Part shown: positions 24,060 through 36,400 of the stretch, one piece after another
Layout of the letters: every line of letters begins with the position of its first letter
How positions within the stretch are numbered: the stretch's first letter is position 1
From: Smittium culicis
Taxonomy: Eukaryota; Kickxellomycota; Harpellomycetes; Harpellales; Legeriomycetaceae
Direction: 5' to 3'
Assembly (NCBI GenBank): GCA_001970855.1
Contig: LSSN01000338.1
Location: 1-37,729 of the forward strand
Length of the DNA stretch: 37,729 nucleotides
Notes under the pieces: model-generated
The model's input: only the letters and a program-made list of their open reading frames with translations
Database searches by the model: none
Told to the model about the DNA's origin: nothing
Program-made: the position numbers and the translations under genes

Positions 24060-25370
24060 CTTGTTTAGATTAGATTAGAAGCATTAGGTCCATATCATAG
24101 GAATCGAAAAACGAGTTCATTGTGTAGAATGTCGGTTCTGATACTGAAAATTCTGTTTGTGATTCCAGTTTTCTCGGAGCGACTACAGGGCTCAATATTG
24201 ATGGTACGTATATTAACTGTTGATGAGTGTTAGTTTTGAGGTATTGCGATCATATCTGTTCTTAAGTATCTAGTAGTTTTGACGAAGTAGTTCCTCAAAA
24301 TTTCCGCACAATTGCAAGTGTCATCGTGTTTTCCGAGTAAATATTAATTAATCTACCTATCAAATTTTATATTTGCAGCAAAAATAAAATCTTTATGAGT
24401 ACTTCGGGATTAATATACATCAATTACTCCATCGCACTTCATATCCAGAAGTAAAAACCTGTGCACACGACTAATCCCCATTCTTTTTCGCTGGAGTCTG
24501 TGAAGATATCCAAATCTTCTACATCTGGTATGAATAACCAGAAATTTTATTTGGTTAGTTGCTCTTTCTAAAATTTCAAATTGTGAATTGCTGGCTCTGT
24601 GAGAGATATTACAGCAGTTAACAATTTTAGAGTCAAGAGAAGGGTGTTTTTCAGCGTTTAAAAGCCTTGGTAGTATAAATAGACCAGGAAGAAGTGAAAA
24701 ATACATCGCTTATGCCTTTCTGATAAATCTCGCTAAGCATTTCAAGGTGATCTAACCGGTATTTAAGAAATTTCTAACTTCTAGGCGTAGGTAGATGATT
24801 TTATACAGGAACTTTCAGATTCACATCAAATGAGTTTATTTGCATTCCTATATGAATGATAACTTGGTTTTGGGACGGTTGAAGATTTCTTCTTTTTTTA
24901 TCTTGTAACCCATATCGATTAGCTTGGAGTAAATTCGATTGAATTTCGAATTGCATATATTCTTTAATTCTCCTAAAATTAAGAGTCAGTCTAAGTACGT
25001 AAGCACCCGCATTCTCTGTTATCATGCCTACTAGTTCTTAGTGACAAAAAAAAAGCGAGTACACGGAACTGTATTACTTGACGCTCCACTAAAAACGGAG
25101 ATATTTCTTGCAGATCTTCTGGACCAGGTGTACATAAACTAATCATATAGTTCCAAAATAGTAAATTATTTATTACGAAGAGCCCTCCGGTATATCATAG
25201 CCACTATCTCGATTTTGAACTTTGTTTGTTAAAAATGCAAGCTCAAAACCTCCAGATCCAAGATTAAGCCGAGTTTCCCTGCTTTATTTTGAATTTCATG
25301 GAAGTATCTGTAGAATCACAGGACCCGACCCTTGACCTATTCTATGGGTTTCTTGTACAGAAGAGATTCT
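24060..25370 (-). pseudogene. DIRS-type reverse transcriptase and RNase H, broken
   Basis: The frame starting near 25367 reads KAGKLGLILDLEVLSLHF, then TKFKIEIVAMI, as in the DIRS/gypsy-like fingers (GKLRPxLDLRxLN...FKMExxxxI). After a frameshift, VIQFRVLAFFLSLRTS matches the LPFGLSxAPR region. The catalytic YxDD box survives as TYLD-stop-LLILGE at about 24975-25005. Next are KLIDMGYKIKKE and then IGMQINSFDVNLKVP (24808-24851), the thumb segment typical of this family. RNase H follows with DIFTDSSEKEWGLV (about 24470-24511), matching TDAS-x-x-GWG, and a later TFYTMNSFFDSYDMDLM (about 24072-24130). Two expected Trp codons just before RNase H (about 24544-24578) are TAG and TAA. Confidence 0.75.
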
Positions 25371-25499
25371 GCTACATGATTTAGGATCCGTTTGGAATCA
25401 TGGATAATTTTCCTCTTTTTTCGTATCGGGTGTTGCGTCGACACAGGCAGCTCCGACAGAATCGCTTTTCTGGGATGCTGAAGATTACTCATCGAAACT

Positions 25500-26570
25500 T
25501 TTATCTATACTCTTTCTAATTATATTCTCAAGTGTATTTGAAGATCATATATCTTCTATAAATAATTCTTCAAAAATTCATAATAATCATCTTGGCTTTC
25601 CATATTTAAATATTCATCTGAATCTATGATATTTAGATTTTTTTTCTTTATATAAACTGGTTAATGAGTCTAATAACATTTTTCTATATAATATTTTATA
25701 ATTTCTGGATTTATAATAGACTTATCTTGAATAAAATTATCTTTTGAAAATTCTGAAATCCCAATTTCACTTTGGGTCATGCTCGTTTCTTCTTTTATGC
25801 TTAACACTTCGAAATAATTATATTTTTTTTACAAGATTTTTTCTATGATAAAGAAATGATCCCAATTGAATCATACAAGTTTATTCATCAATAATTTAAT
25901 TCTCCAGATTCATTTTCCGAACATATAATATGATTAATTAAAGCGGTTTTATGACTTGATTTAAATTTTTTTTCTTATACTTCAATCAAGCAACTGGATT
26001 GATGATGTCGTAATTGATTGAAAAAAAATAAATTTGATATTTGATAATTCGGATATTTTATTTTCCTTGAAATTCTCGATTATTATTAATATTTTCCTTC
26101 CTGGCTCGATTAAAGTTTCTTTGATTTTTGAGTAAAAATTAAAAATTAATTCTTTTTTCATCTTTGAATTTTTCTGGTTTATATGCTCGATATTAAACTC
26201 AGTTTTATTTTCCCATTTTAATGGCTTTGTGATTTTTGACTTAAAAAACTATTAAAGTATAAAAATTTCTTCCAAAAATCTAATAGTAAATAGTATCTTC
26301 ATTCGCTCTATTGAATATTCCCTGAATCTTGAACTCTCATTGGATCTAAAAATAGTTTTTCTTGTAAGTGTTCAATTAAATCGATTTTATATTTATTAAA
26401 TGTGTCTTCAAGCTCATAATTTTAAAGAAAAATTTGAGAGTATTTACAAAAATATTTATACAAAGTTTTCGATCGTTGATCGCCATTTATTATTTTAAAA
26501 TTTAATCCTTTTCCAAATTTAATACTAGAAAATCATCCAATACTATCCTTAAAGAATTTAATTTTTTTAA
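25500..26570 (-). pseudogene. Gag-like coding trace of the DIRS-like element
   Basis: Upstream of the reverse transcriptase the minus strand stays A-rich and shows broken coding stretches such as NGDQRSKTLYKYFCKYSQ (about 26430-26500), ELEDTFNKYKIDLIEHLQEK (about 26355-26418) and SNTLENIIRKSIDKSFDE (about 25490-25540). These are lysine-rich, helix-prone and cut by TAG, TAA and frameshifts. Position immediately before the reverse transcriptase suggests the gag-like ORF of the same element. No zinc knuckle was seen, so the label is positional inference. Confidence 0.4.
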
Positions 26571-29500
26571 TTTTAGCTTATTTTCAAGCTTCTAATTTTA
26601 TTGATGCCTCAATAATAAGAAAATTCCTTTCTCCTCAAGTATAAATAGATTCTGATATATTTCGAAGATAAAAATTGCGACAAAGAAAGTATATTAGATC
26701 TACAAACTTGAAAGATAATTATTTTTGAATTGATTTTTAAGAATTTAGGCTTAATTCGAAGTCTGATGAGTCATTTGGATAGTTTTTTTTTTTTTTTGAA
26801 AAGGAGTAAAACTTCTTTGAGTTTTTTTGTTTTTTGAAATGCTTTGTTTTAAATATTTAATTAACATTATACTTTATTTTAAAAATTAAGTTATATTTTT
26901 ATCTTTAACGCTAATAGTAATAGTTATGAAAAAAACTCAATCAATGGGTAAGAATAATAGTTTTATTTTATTTTCAGCATTCATAAATTTTACAAAAAAC
27001 AATTAAAATACATAAAAAAAAAGTATTTATAAATTCAAATAACAAGCTATTTACTTTGAACCTAAAAATAAATCCTAGTCTAAACGCTTGATAAAAACTA
27101 GGTGGAGAAACAGGAATTTCCGACACACAATCTCGCTTATATCATTATATTTTAATGTTGCTATTATTTTTATAGTACCCGGAATGTTATTAGCATAATT
27201 TAATATTTTATCTCTTTTTTTATTATTGAGAAATATTTTAGCTTATAACATAATGTTCTAAAGCAATTTCATAATTTCATAATTTCATAATTTCTTATGT
27301 TACTTTCTATTTTCGATTATCTTACAATCTTTTGATTAATAGATAATTATTTTTCCTCTCGCCTAATTTTTCTGCTTATTAATCATTTATTGAATTTATA
27401 TTTTCCAAAGATGATCAAAGCAAAGCAAAATTAATTTAAATAAATTTTAAAACAGAATTGAATGAAAGATATTCAGAGTAAGGACTTGAGTAATTTATTT
27501 CTTTTAAACAGTTTAATAAATATAAATACTCTAAAAATGAAGTTATATTTTTTTTAATTAGCTGAGAAAATTTAGCTCTTAATAGCTAATGGGTATTTTG
27601 TACATATTTGGTAAGCTCCAAATATAAAAAGCAGCCCTTAGAAATTATTTATAACGCAAAAATGATTTTTTTAATGCTAAAAATAGACTACAAGGCACTG
27701 GCTACAACTTTTCAAAAGTCGTCAAACTTTTTATATCCTAAATATATTAATTTATTGGCATAATTTTTTTTTAAAAATGAGATAAAACTTAATTCGAATA
27801 GTCAAATTTTTTAGTTGCTATTCTAGAAATTAAATTTTGGCTCATTTTATAGCCATTTACAAACATAGCTGCGAACTTCCTTCTCATAGTGCATTTTAAA
27901 ATAGGCCAGATTATTTGCAATATAAATAGTCAATTTAAATAAAATTTATTGAAACGCGCAAAATTTATTTAATTATCCTATAAAATCGCTTTGATAAAAA
28001 TGAGGTATGCTTCAAACAAAAGTCAATATTTTTTTTAAATTAATATTCATAAAGTTGCCATCTTAGAGGTTTGTCATCTCAAAGTGCCGCAATATTATAG
28101 GTTTTACTGCATATAATTCATATAATTCATATATTTGAATAATATTGCTATATTAAATTATTCATTATAATAATAAGCTTGATTTTTTTGATAAGATAAT
28201 CATGCTTATTATAGAGTTCTATCTAGTTGATAAATTATTTAATCGATATGGTATAAAATGCTTATTTTTAAATTTGATAGAAATTACTTTAAATATTTAA
28301 AAAAGTTTATAATTTGATTTGAATATTTTTTCTTTAAATTATATGTTGATATGTTTTTTTCATTTGGACAGGGTTTTGCAGTATTTGTACATGTTTGAAT
28401 TCATGATATTCACTTATTTTAGCAACAAATTTGCATTCAGATTTAGTTAAAAATTATTTTGTTTGATTTATTTTAAAGGAGCGTATTATATTTTAACACT
28501 TATAGTTATCTCTTTAAATAACTCGATTTAGCTTTTGATTTTGATTCATATTGTTTAATTATATATTTTTTCTTATTTAAAAATTATAATAAGCTAATTT
28601 TTAAGAGTTATTATTGTAAACCAACGATTATTTTATATTTATATATTGAAAAAACTTCTAAATAGGCGAATCTGTTTTAGAATGTAAAATATCGACAGAT
28701 TCAATATTTTTAGCACAAAGAATATAGATTATTAGTTAATACCGATAAAAACTGTATAGATTTATAGTTATATTATGTTTATTTTTCGCATAAACATGCC
28801 ATATATAAATTAAAATAATGATGAAATGTATAACTTATAATTTATACTTAAAAATTAGTCTCATAATTAATAAAGATTTGGTTTGAGATGTGTACGCAAA
28901 ACTTGATTTACATGTATTATTTTTAAAATAGAAAATGAAACCATTATAAAATACAGTCAAATAATGAATGATTTATTAAAATTTTCTATTTTTAATCGTT
29001 TTTTTAATGAGCTTGAAAAATTAGATTTTTACAATTTTGTATTACAAGACATTTTTAGGTGTCACATTTTGATACTTACATTTCATTAATATCTATTTTC
29101 CTATTAGCTTTTATGCATCTAAGTATAAATTATATATTTCAGGCGATTTCTTTCATATATTAGTTGATCTCAAATTTATACTAATATATACTAATATATA
29201 ATATTATCTATATTATAAATAAACCATAGAATAGTACATACACGTAGAGAAATGGTTGTATACACCCAATTCTATTTCTTTTGAAGGGATTTTCAATTAC
29301 ATCTTGTACTTGCCATGTTCAACACAATTTGAAAAGTGGATGAGTAATTAAAATCCAATGTTTTCAGTTTCTACTAATTATACTTAGTGTAATAAAGCGT
29401 TTTCTCATATTGTTAATATATAAGTTTTAAAATATTTTTTAATGAATAATAACTTATTTTATTTAATATATTATTTAGGTATATTTTATAGTGGAGTAGG

Positions 29501-30029
29501 CTTTATATTTTAATCTTGTGATGATTTGCTATTATTTATTTATTTTTTTCAGGCTTATTTTTTTAGTTTAATATTAATACATAAAATCTCATCCAGTAAC
29601 CAATTACCCCCAAAATAGTATTTGGCCAATAAATAGCAATATCTTATTTTTATTTATAAAAATTAATTCCAACAGAAATAAAACGTCATAAATGCAGTGT
29701 TTAGCGAAAGCTATTTAGTAATATGAATATCTGAAGCTAAGTTAAAATCATTATAGTTTTGTGCTGGAGTGAATAAGGGTATACAATAACAATAACAATT
29801 ATCTTTTTATTGTTTTTCTCTCAAAAAATAAAGATAAATAAACCAACAGATTTAAACCTATATTAACTACTCTATTCTAAAATTTTAAGAACTTTTTTCT
29901 TTTAAAACGATTCGATTATTTTGCTTCAATAAAAAGTACAATTCATTTTAGGGTCCAAAAAGGACTAGATACATGTAGAACCATAACCGATCAAAACTAG
30001 ATAAATCATATCATCAAATACACCACAAA
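26571..30029. other. AT-rich spacer without supportable genes
   Basis: No open frame of note and no recognised domain. The sequence has long T and A runs (for example 26781-26798) and minor simple repeats, including three tandem CATAATTT-type units near 27266-27295 and TATACTAA units near 29175-29205. The last 300 bases before 30030 serve as the upstream region of the DUF300 gene and include CAATAACAATAACAAT at about 29785. Confidence 0.5.
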
Positions 30030-32481
30030 ATGCCTTCATTAGAATTTTTCATTAGAATCTGTGGTTTTTTTGCATGGGCAGCTTCGATATGTTCCTTATA
30101 TTCGATTGTTACTCACCTAAAAAACTACTATAAACCAGTAAATTTTCTTGACTTTATTTTTTTAGTATGAGCCTTTATATTTATAATTAACTAAGAAAAA
30201 ATATTATTTTATTAAACCTCTGTAGACTTTACAGCGATGGATAATACGAATTTTAATAATGTATTTGGGCTATTTATAATAATTCTAACTTAGCACCACT
30301 ATTTCCGCACATTAAAAATCTATAAAATCCTCTATTTTATAAAAAAAAAAAATCTTAGAGTGCCGATTTATTCCCTATCCTCTTGGTATAGTATGCAATT
30401 CCAAGATTATGCGCACTATTTTGACACCATTAGAGATGTATATGAAGTAAGTAAAATATCCTTTATTATTAATATCTTATTAGTTAGGCTTTATACACTT
30501 TTTAATTTTTTTAGGCTTTCGTTATTTACTGTTTCGTAAGCTTGCTTCTCGGGTATATGGGAGGAGAAAGGGCATTTATAGTTTTAATGCATAAACGACC
30601 TCAAATTGATTTATTTTGGCCCGTCCATTATCTTAAAAAATCCTTCGATGTAATTATTTTCTTTATCAAATATTTGCCCCTATTAGTGTAATCTAACCAT
30701 TTCATAAGAACATCTAATACTAAATAAAACTATAGATGAGCGATCCGTACGATTATTTATTTATTAAGCGTGGGATTCTTCAGTATGTCGTTGTTAAACC
30801 GCTTTTGGCTATAATCACCATACTCTTCGACTGGTTCGGACTTTATGTAGAGGGGGATTGGCGGTTGTTAAGCCCATTTTTATGGATACAACTAACATAC
30901 AATATAAGCATTTCACTTTCGCTTTACTGTCTCGCAGTTATGTATTTAGCTACATACAAAGATTTGTCTCAATGGAAGTAATGATAAAAACTTGTTTTGT
31001 TTTCTTTGTTCTTTGATTTATAACTTCAGACACTAAAACATATTTTGCTAAAAAACTTTAAAAAAAAAAAAACTAGGCCGCTACCTAAATTCCTTTGTGT
31101 TAAAGCAATAGTTTTCTTTTCATATTGGCAAGGATTCGTTCTATCTATTGCGTCTAGTTTTAATTCAAGGTCTGATGATTCTGCAGGGAAGATGGCAGTC
31201 TTGATTCAAAATTCACTAATTTGCTTTGAAATGATTATCGCAGCATATGCACATTCCCTATACTTTTCACATCTTGAGTATATTCCAACAGAATATAAGA
31301 ATTTTTCCAGGATGCGGCTTTCATACTCTTTTAAAGATTCGTTGTATTTTGGGGATGTTATTTCAGATTTGAAGTCAGCTTGGAGCGGGTCGTATTATAC
31401 ATATCATCATTTTGATCCTATAGTGCAAGATGACACAATAGATACTGTAGATTCATCAATTCCTTCTAGCGCAGGTAAATTTTTAAAATTTTGATATAGT
31501 AATTTAGTCTATATTATTATTTTCCTAATTCAGTCATAATTTTACAAAAATACAGGAGATTTTAGCGGGTCCGAGCCTCAATCAGCCATTTTAAGTAGCA
31601 ATGAAGCTGATAATATTGATATAATGTATCCAAGGGAACTTGGAACAAAATTCTCAAACAGTTCCGATAGCGACTCTAATATTAACGAGATGAATGATAA
31701 TAGCAGTATTAGCAAAAATTTGATTAAGATTTCGAGTAAAAATAGGATTATCAGTGAAAAGAGACTAAAAGCTGGGATGAGGTACACTAAAGGAGGGAAA
31801 GAGGTGTATTGGGTTAATAAACCTGCACATTCTTCAAGTCACCCAAATGTAAATAGTATTTTAGATAAAAAAGAGCACATAAATAGGGATCATCACATGG
31901 TAATAAATACAAATTTACCAAAGGCATTAAATCATATTTCTAGCAATTCCAACACTAAGGCGATAAATATGGGTGCTGATGTGCATAAAAATAAAGCCAG
32001 TAATTTGATGAATTCTAGTTTGGACGGTATTAGCAGAGATAAGAGGTATACTAGTAATTACACAAGTGGGAACAATGAACATTTAATTGCGGATGTATCA
32101 AGTGAATATAACCAGTCATCAATCAGGTATATTCCAGAGGGGCATCACCAAAGTATTGAAAATGGGGATGCGATTAAAAGAGTATTTTTAAATAGTGTTC
32201 ATGAACTTGACTTTGAGGAAGAGGCGTTTGGGCCGAATGGAGTGTATCAATGGGAGATAGATATGATTTATTTAGAGGCAAAGCGGGTAGGGTGCGATCC
32301 CAATTACCCAGTTATCAGTAAAGAATCACATTTAAACGACATTCCATGGATCAACCAGTCGAGCGATATGGGGATAGAAGAATCAAGTGAAACGGACCAT
32401 GTGAATATACAATGGCCAGGTCCAGAATCTAGCGCACGGAGGCCTACGATTGGGACTTTGGGCTATGGTTCTTTATCATGA
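30030..32481 (+). CDS. DUF300 / TMEM184 family multi-pass membrane protein
   Basis: This family (organic solute transporter alpha/TMEM184) has about seven membrane spans; fungal members are thought to sit in vacuolar or endosomal membranes, and substrates are not established. Seven exons fit: 30030-30137, 30226-30260, 30359-30446, 30515-30649, 30736-30977, 31077-31474 and 31556-32481, totalling 643 residues with every junction in frame. Family blocks in order are FAWAASICSLYSI (span 1), KPTLQRWIIRILI, VPIYSLSSWYSMQF, YCFVSLLLGYMGGERA, RGILQYVVVKPLLAI, WKPLPKFLCVKAIVFFSYWQ and LICFEMIIAAYAH. Introns are 68-99 bases with CTAAC- or ACTAA-type branch sites. The last exon is a long polar tail rich in Ser and Asn (from about residue 335) containing the widespread RYTKGGKEVYWVN block. 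The 35-base exon 2 and the AAG|G junction at 30977/31077 rest on family matching. The ILS1 gene follows in the same direction 1 kb downstream. Confidence 0.88.
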
Positions 32482-33495
32482 AAGCATTTTTTTTATTTGG
32501 AGGATAAATTTTTATTAACGATGCTAGAAGATTCAAATCTTTTTTTATTTTTAGTAGATGGTAGGTATAGACATAAATAGAAAGTATATTAAAAAATCAT
32601 AAAAATGGGCAGAGCTTTATAAATAGCGAACATGATTAGTTATTAAATAATATTTAGAGATATTATGAAGCAACTTTTTTAAAAAACAAATTAATAAATT
32701 GGGTCTAATAAAATAATGTTAAAAAAGGTTCGGAGGATATGAGATGTGTACTAGTTGTACGCAGAGAAAGAGAATATTGTATATATACAAAACCATAGTA
32801 TTAATGTTATTAAGATATTAATAGATACATCAATAGATAAATGTAACCTCATTAATAGCGGTTAAAGTGTGTTAGAGTTGTAAAAATAGCGTAGTTATAG
32901 TAGATAGGTGTAAAGCCGCAGCAATTAATTGGTAGGTTTTTGTGAAAATAGAGTAATGGAGTTGACAGCTATTGGTTAGCACATGTTAAGCTGCGTATTT
33001 TATTCGCTTATTAATTAATACATAGTGACTAATAATAGGCAAAACTAGATGTACAATATTCTTAAATCGCTGATCGATTATAGGCTTAATCTGAGTCAAT
33101 AAAAAATTTTTTTCTGGGAGATGATATATAAGTGGCCAAAAATAGAGAGTTATTATGTTGAAAAGTAAGTTTGACCAATAATCTTTATTTAATAAAAACT
33201 GCTAGCTAATGAGTGTAGGGAGTAGCAAATGGAAGATTTACTCGCTTTTTTTTTTTTCGATATGCGAGAATTTGTAAGAAAATCAGCAAAATTCCTATTT
33301 GAAAAAGGAAGATATTCAGCCTAATTTTAGTCCATATAAGCAGCTTTAATCATTAATAAAACGATTTTCTTTAAAAAAGTAAAATAAATAAAGTCAGCTT
33401 TTCGTTTTATTCTTACACACAAATAAATTTTACTCAGTTTACATCTAGCTTCTCGCTTTATAAGATTCAAGTAAAGTAAAAGCTTATTAGAAACT
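32482..33495. other. Intergenic region, TMEM184 3' flank and ILS1 promoter
   Basis: The first part is T-rich DNA after the TMEM184 stop codon. The middle has no coding trace. A TGAGTCA motif lies at 33092-33098. The final 100 bases before the ILS1 start have alternating T- and C-rich stretches and end in AGAAACT before ATG. No RNA gene was found. Confidence 0.5.
33092..33098. promoter_or_regulatory. Gcn4-type site TGAGTCA upstream of ILS1
   Basis: TGAGTCA is the consensus site of the fungal bZIP activator Gcn4/CPC1, which induces amino-acid biosynthesis and several aminoacyl-tRNA synthetase genes under starvation. It lies about 400 bp before the ILS1 start codon. A single 7-mer can arise by chance, and the organism may not use this circuit. 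Confidence 0.35.
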
Positions 33496-36400
33496 ATGGC
33501 CGAATCTCAAGGTAAACTTTCTCTCATAACCATTTCAACTCCTCACAATTCATATTACTCTCTTCTCACGCACTGTCCTATTCAAAATAAATATACAATT
33601 ACAATCTTCATGCAATATACAGCCCCTACTAATTCTACAGTTTCATTTTGGCACATAAGTAATATATTTATATTTTAACAACCTCTCTTAATTTTATTTG
33701 CTTAGCAACTGGTCAATTTTCTTTCCCAAAAGCCGAAGAAGGCGTTTTGGACTTCTGGAGAGAAATTGATGCTTTTAGAACTTCAGTTGAACTCTCAAAA
33801 GGAAAAAAACACTTCACTTTCTATGATGGTCCCCCTTTTGCCACTGGTTTGCCCCATTATGGTCATCTTTTGGCCGGAACTATCAAGGTTGGTTTTTCTT
33901 TATTTATCGCATTTTACCTCATCTTTTAATCGTTCTTTCTAAAATACAATTTTTTATACCCCGCCTTTATATTAGGACATTATCACAAGATATGCTCACA
34001 ACACCGGCCATTACGTCGAACGAAGATTTGGTTGGGATTGCCACGGCTTGCCTGTAGAATACGAAATTGACAAATCTTTAGGAATTAGAGTAACTATTTT
34101 CTTATTTCATTTCCTAAATATAGCCTTTTTCTTATATTATACTTTGGAGTTTCAATAAATTAATATATATATCAAGTAATCTTGCTTGGTATCTTCCTTC
34201 TATCAGTATTAACACCATCTCACTTCTTACCTCTTTCTTTAGTTCAAACAGGATGTTTTGGATATGGGCATTGATAAGTACAATGCAGCTTGTCGTTCTA
34301 TTGTTATGAGATATGCTTCCGAATGGGAAAAAACTGTTGAAAGATTAGGAAGATGGATCGACTTCAAAAATGACTACAAAACCCTAAATATTTCCTTCAT
34401 GGAAAGTGTTTGGTGGGTTTTCAAACAACTATTCGATAAAGGTCAAGTATACCGCGGTGTTAAAGTTATGCCATACACTACTGGATGTAAAACCCCCCTT
34501 TCTAACTTTGAAGCAAGTCAAAGTTATAAGGACGTAACTGATCCTGCCGTAGTTGTTGGTTTCAAAGTTATCGACCAAGAAAATACCTACTTACTCGCCT
34601 GGACAACTACTCCATGGACCTTACCAAGTAACTTGGCCTTGTGTGCAAACCCAAAAATCCAATACATCAAGATTTTTGATGAAGAGTCTTCAAAACACTT
34701 TATCTTATCTGAAAATCGTCTAGCTTCAATCTACAAGGACCCAAAAAAAGCTAAATTTAAAATTATCTCCAAACACCTTGGCTCTGAACTAGCTGGAATT
34801 AAGTATATCCCCTTGTTCGACTACTTTAAAGAAAAATACGAATCTAGAGCCTATCGCGTTCTTATAGACATGTACGTCACTGATGAGGATGGTACTGGTA
34901 TTGTTCATCAAGCCCCTGGTTTTGGTGAAGACGATTACCGTGTCTGCTTAGACAATGGCGTTATAGATGAGATTTCTGGTGTTCCTTGCCCTGTTGATGA
35001 AGATGGTAGATATACTCCTGAAGTATCTGATTTTGTTGGTGTTTATGTAAAAGATGCTGATAAAGATATCATGAAACGCCTCAAGCTCTCTGGTAACCTC
35101 ATTAAACAAGGAACTCTTGTTCACAGCTACCCAATTTGCTGGAGATCTGACATCCCCTTGATTTATAAAGCCATTCCTTCCTGGTTTGTCAAAGTTCGTG
35201 ACATTCAACAAAAATTATTGGATGCTAACGCCAAAACTCACTGGGTTCCAAACAACGTCAAGGAAAAACGCTTTGCTAACTGGCTTGGAAACGCTCGTGA
35301 TTGGAACATTTCCAGATCTAGATTCTGGGGTACACCTATTCCCCTTTGGACCAATGAAGACTTCACTGAACTTGTCTGTGTTGGCTCAGTTGCTGAACTA
35401 GAACAACTTTCTGGAATTTCTCCTATCACTGATTTGCACAGAGAGTCCATTGATGGAATCCAAATTCCAAGCCCATCTGGAAATGGTATGCTGAAGAGAA
35501 TTGAAGAAGTATTTGATTGCTGGTTTGAGTCCGGAAGTATGCCTTTCTCACAAAACCACTATCCATTCGAAAACAAGGACCTTTTCGAAGAAAAATACCC
35601 TGCTGACTTTATTTCTGAAGGTATTGATCAAACTAGAGGTTGGTTTTACTCTTTACTAGTTCTTTCTGTACATCTCAGAGGTGTGGCTCCATGGAAAAAC
35701 TTGATCTGCAGTGGGTTGGTCTTGGCTGGCGACGGTAAGAAAATGAGTAAAAGACTTAAGAACTATCCTGATCCTACCGAAGTTCTAGATAAACATGGTG
35801 CTGATGCACTACGTTTATACTTGATAAACTCCCCTGTTGTTCGTGGTGAATTTTTACGCTTCAAGGAGGAAGGTGTCCGTGAGATAGTTTCCCGCATCTT
35901 TTTACCATGGTTCAACGCTTCACGCTTCTTCCTCAACCAAGTCGAACTTTTGAAGCAAGAGCAAGGTATTGACTTTGCTACTATCTCCCACCACGTTTCA
36001 AAAGATAACGTAATGGATAAATGGATTATGGCTTCTACTCAATCTCTTATTCAATTTGTAAGAACTGAAATGGACGAATATCGCCTTTATACTGTAGTTC
36101 CTGGTCTATTGCGCATTGTTGACCATCTCACAAATTGGTACGTCAGATTTAACAGAAAGAGACTTAAAGGTGACGAAGGCCTAGATAATACTTTGGCCTC
36201 ACTCTCAACTTTGTTCACTGTACTTTTTGATATGTGTCGTATCTTAGCTCCATTTACTCCATTTATCACTGAGCACATTTATCTTAGCTTGAGACCATTT
36301 ATCCAACAAGCTACTTTTGATAGCATGGGTGTAAAAGATAGCAGATCTTTGCACTTTATTCCATTCCCTGAAGTACAAGAAGAATACAATGACCCATCAA

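Larger units (their letters stand above)
22584..26570 (-). mobile_element. Degenerate DIRS-like tyrosine-recombinase retrotransposon
   Basis: On the minus strand the domains follow in DIRS order: a gag-like coding trace (about 26570-25500), reverse transcriptase (about 25370-24800), RNase H (about 24720-24060) and a tyrosine recombinase (about 23760-22747). DIRS elements use the recombinase, not an integrase, to insert, and so have no target-site duplication. All domains are interrupted by stops and frameshifts, so the copy is dead. The pol and recombinase part is visibly less AT-rich than both flanks and than the gag-like part. The right limit is uncertain because coding trace fades in AT-rich DNA; no split terminal repeats were identified. 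Confidence 0.75.

Noticed and set aside
24410..25025. Two minus-strand frames (98 and 74 codons) as stand-alone genes
   Set aside because: They are fragments of the decayed RT and RNase H of the DIRS-like element in mixed frames, not independent genes.
27266..27295. Tandem CATAATTT-type repeats as a functional array
   Set aside because: Three short AT units in AT-rich DNA are ordinary slippage products.
31045..31076. Upstream extension of TMEM184 exon 6 (reading LLKNFKKKKTR)
   Set aside because: Poly-lysine from an A run; joining 30977 to 31077 restores the family sequence QWKPLPKFL exactly, so this part is intron.
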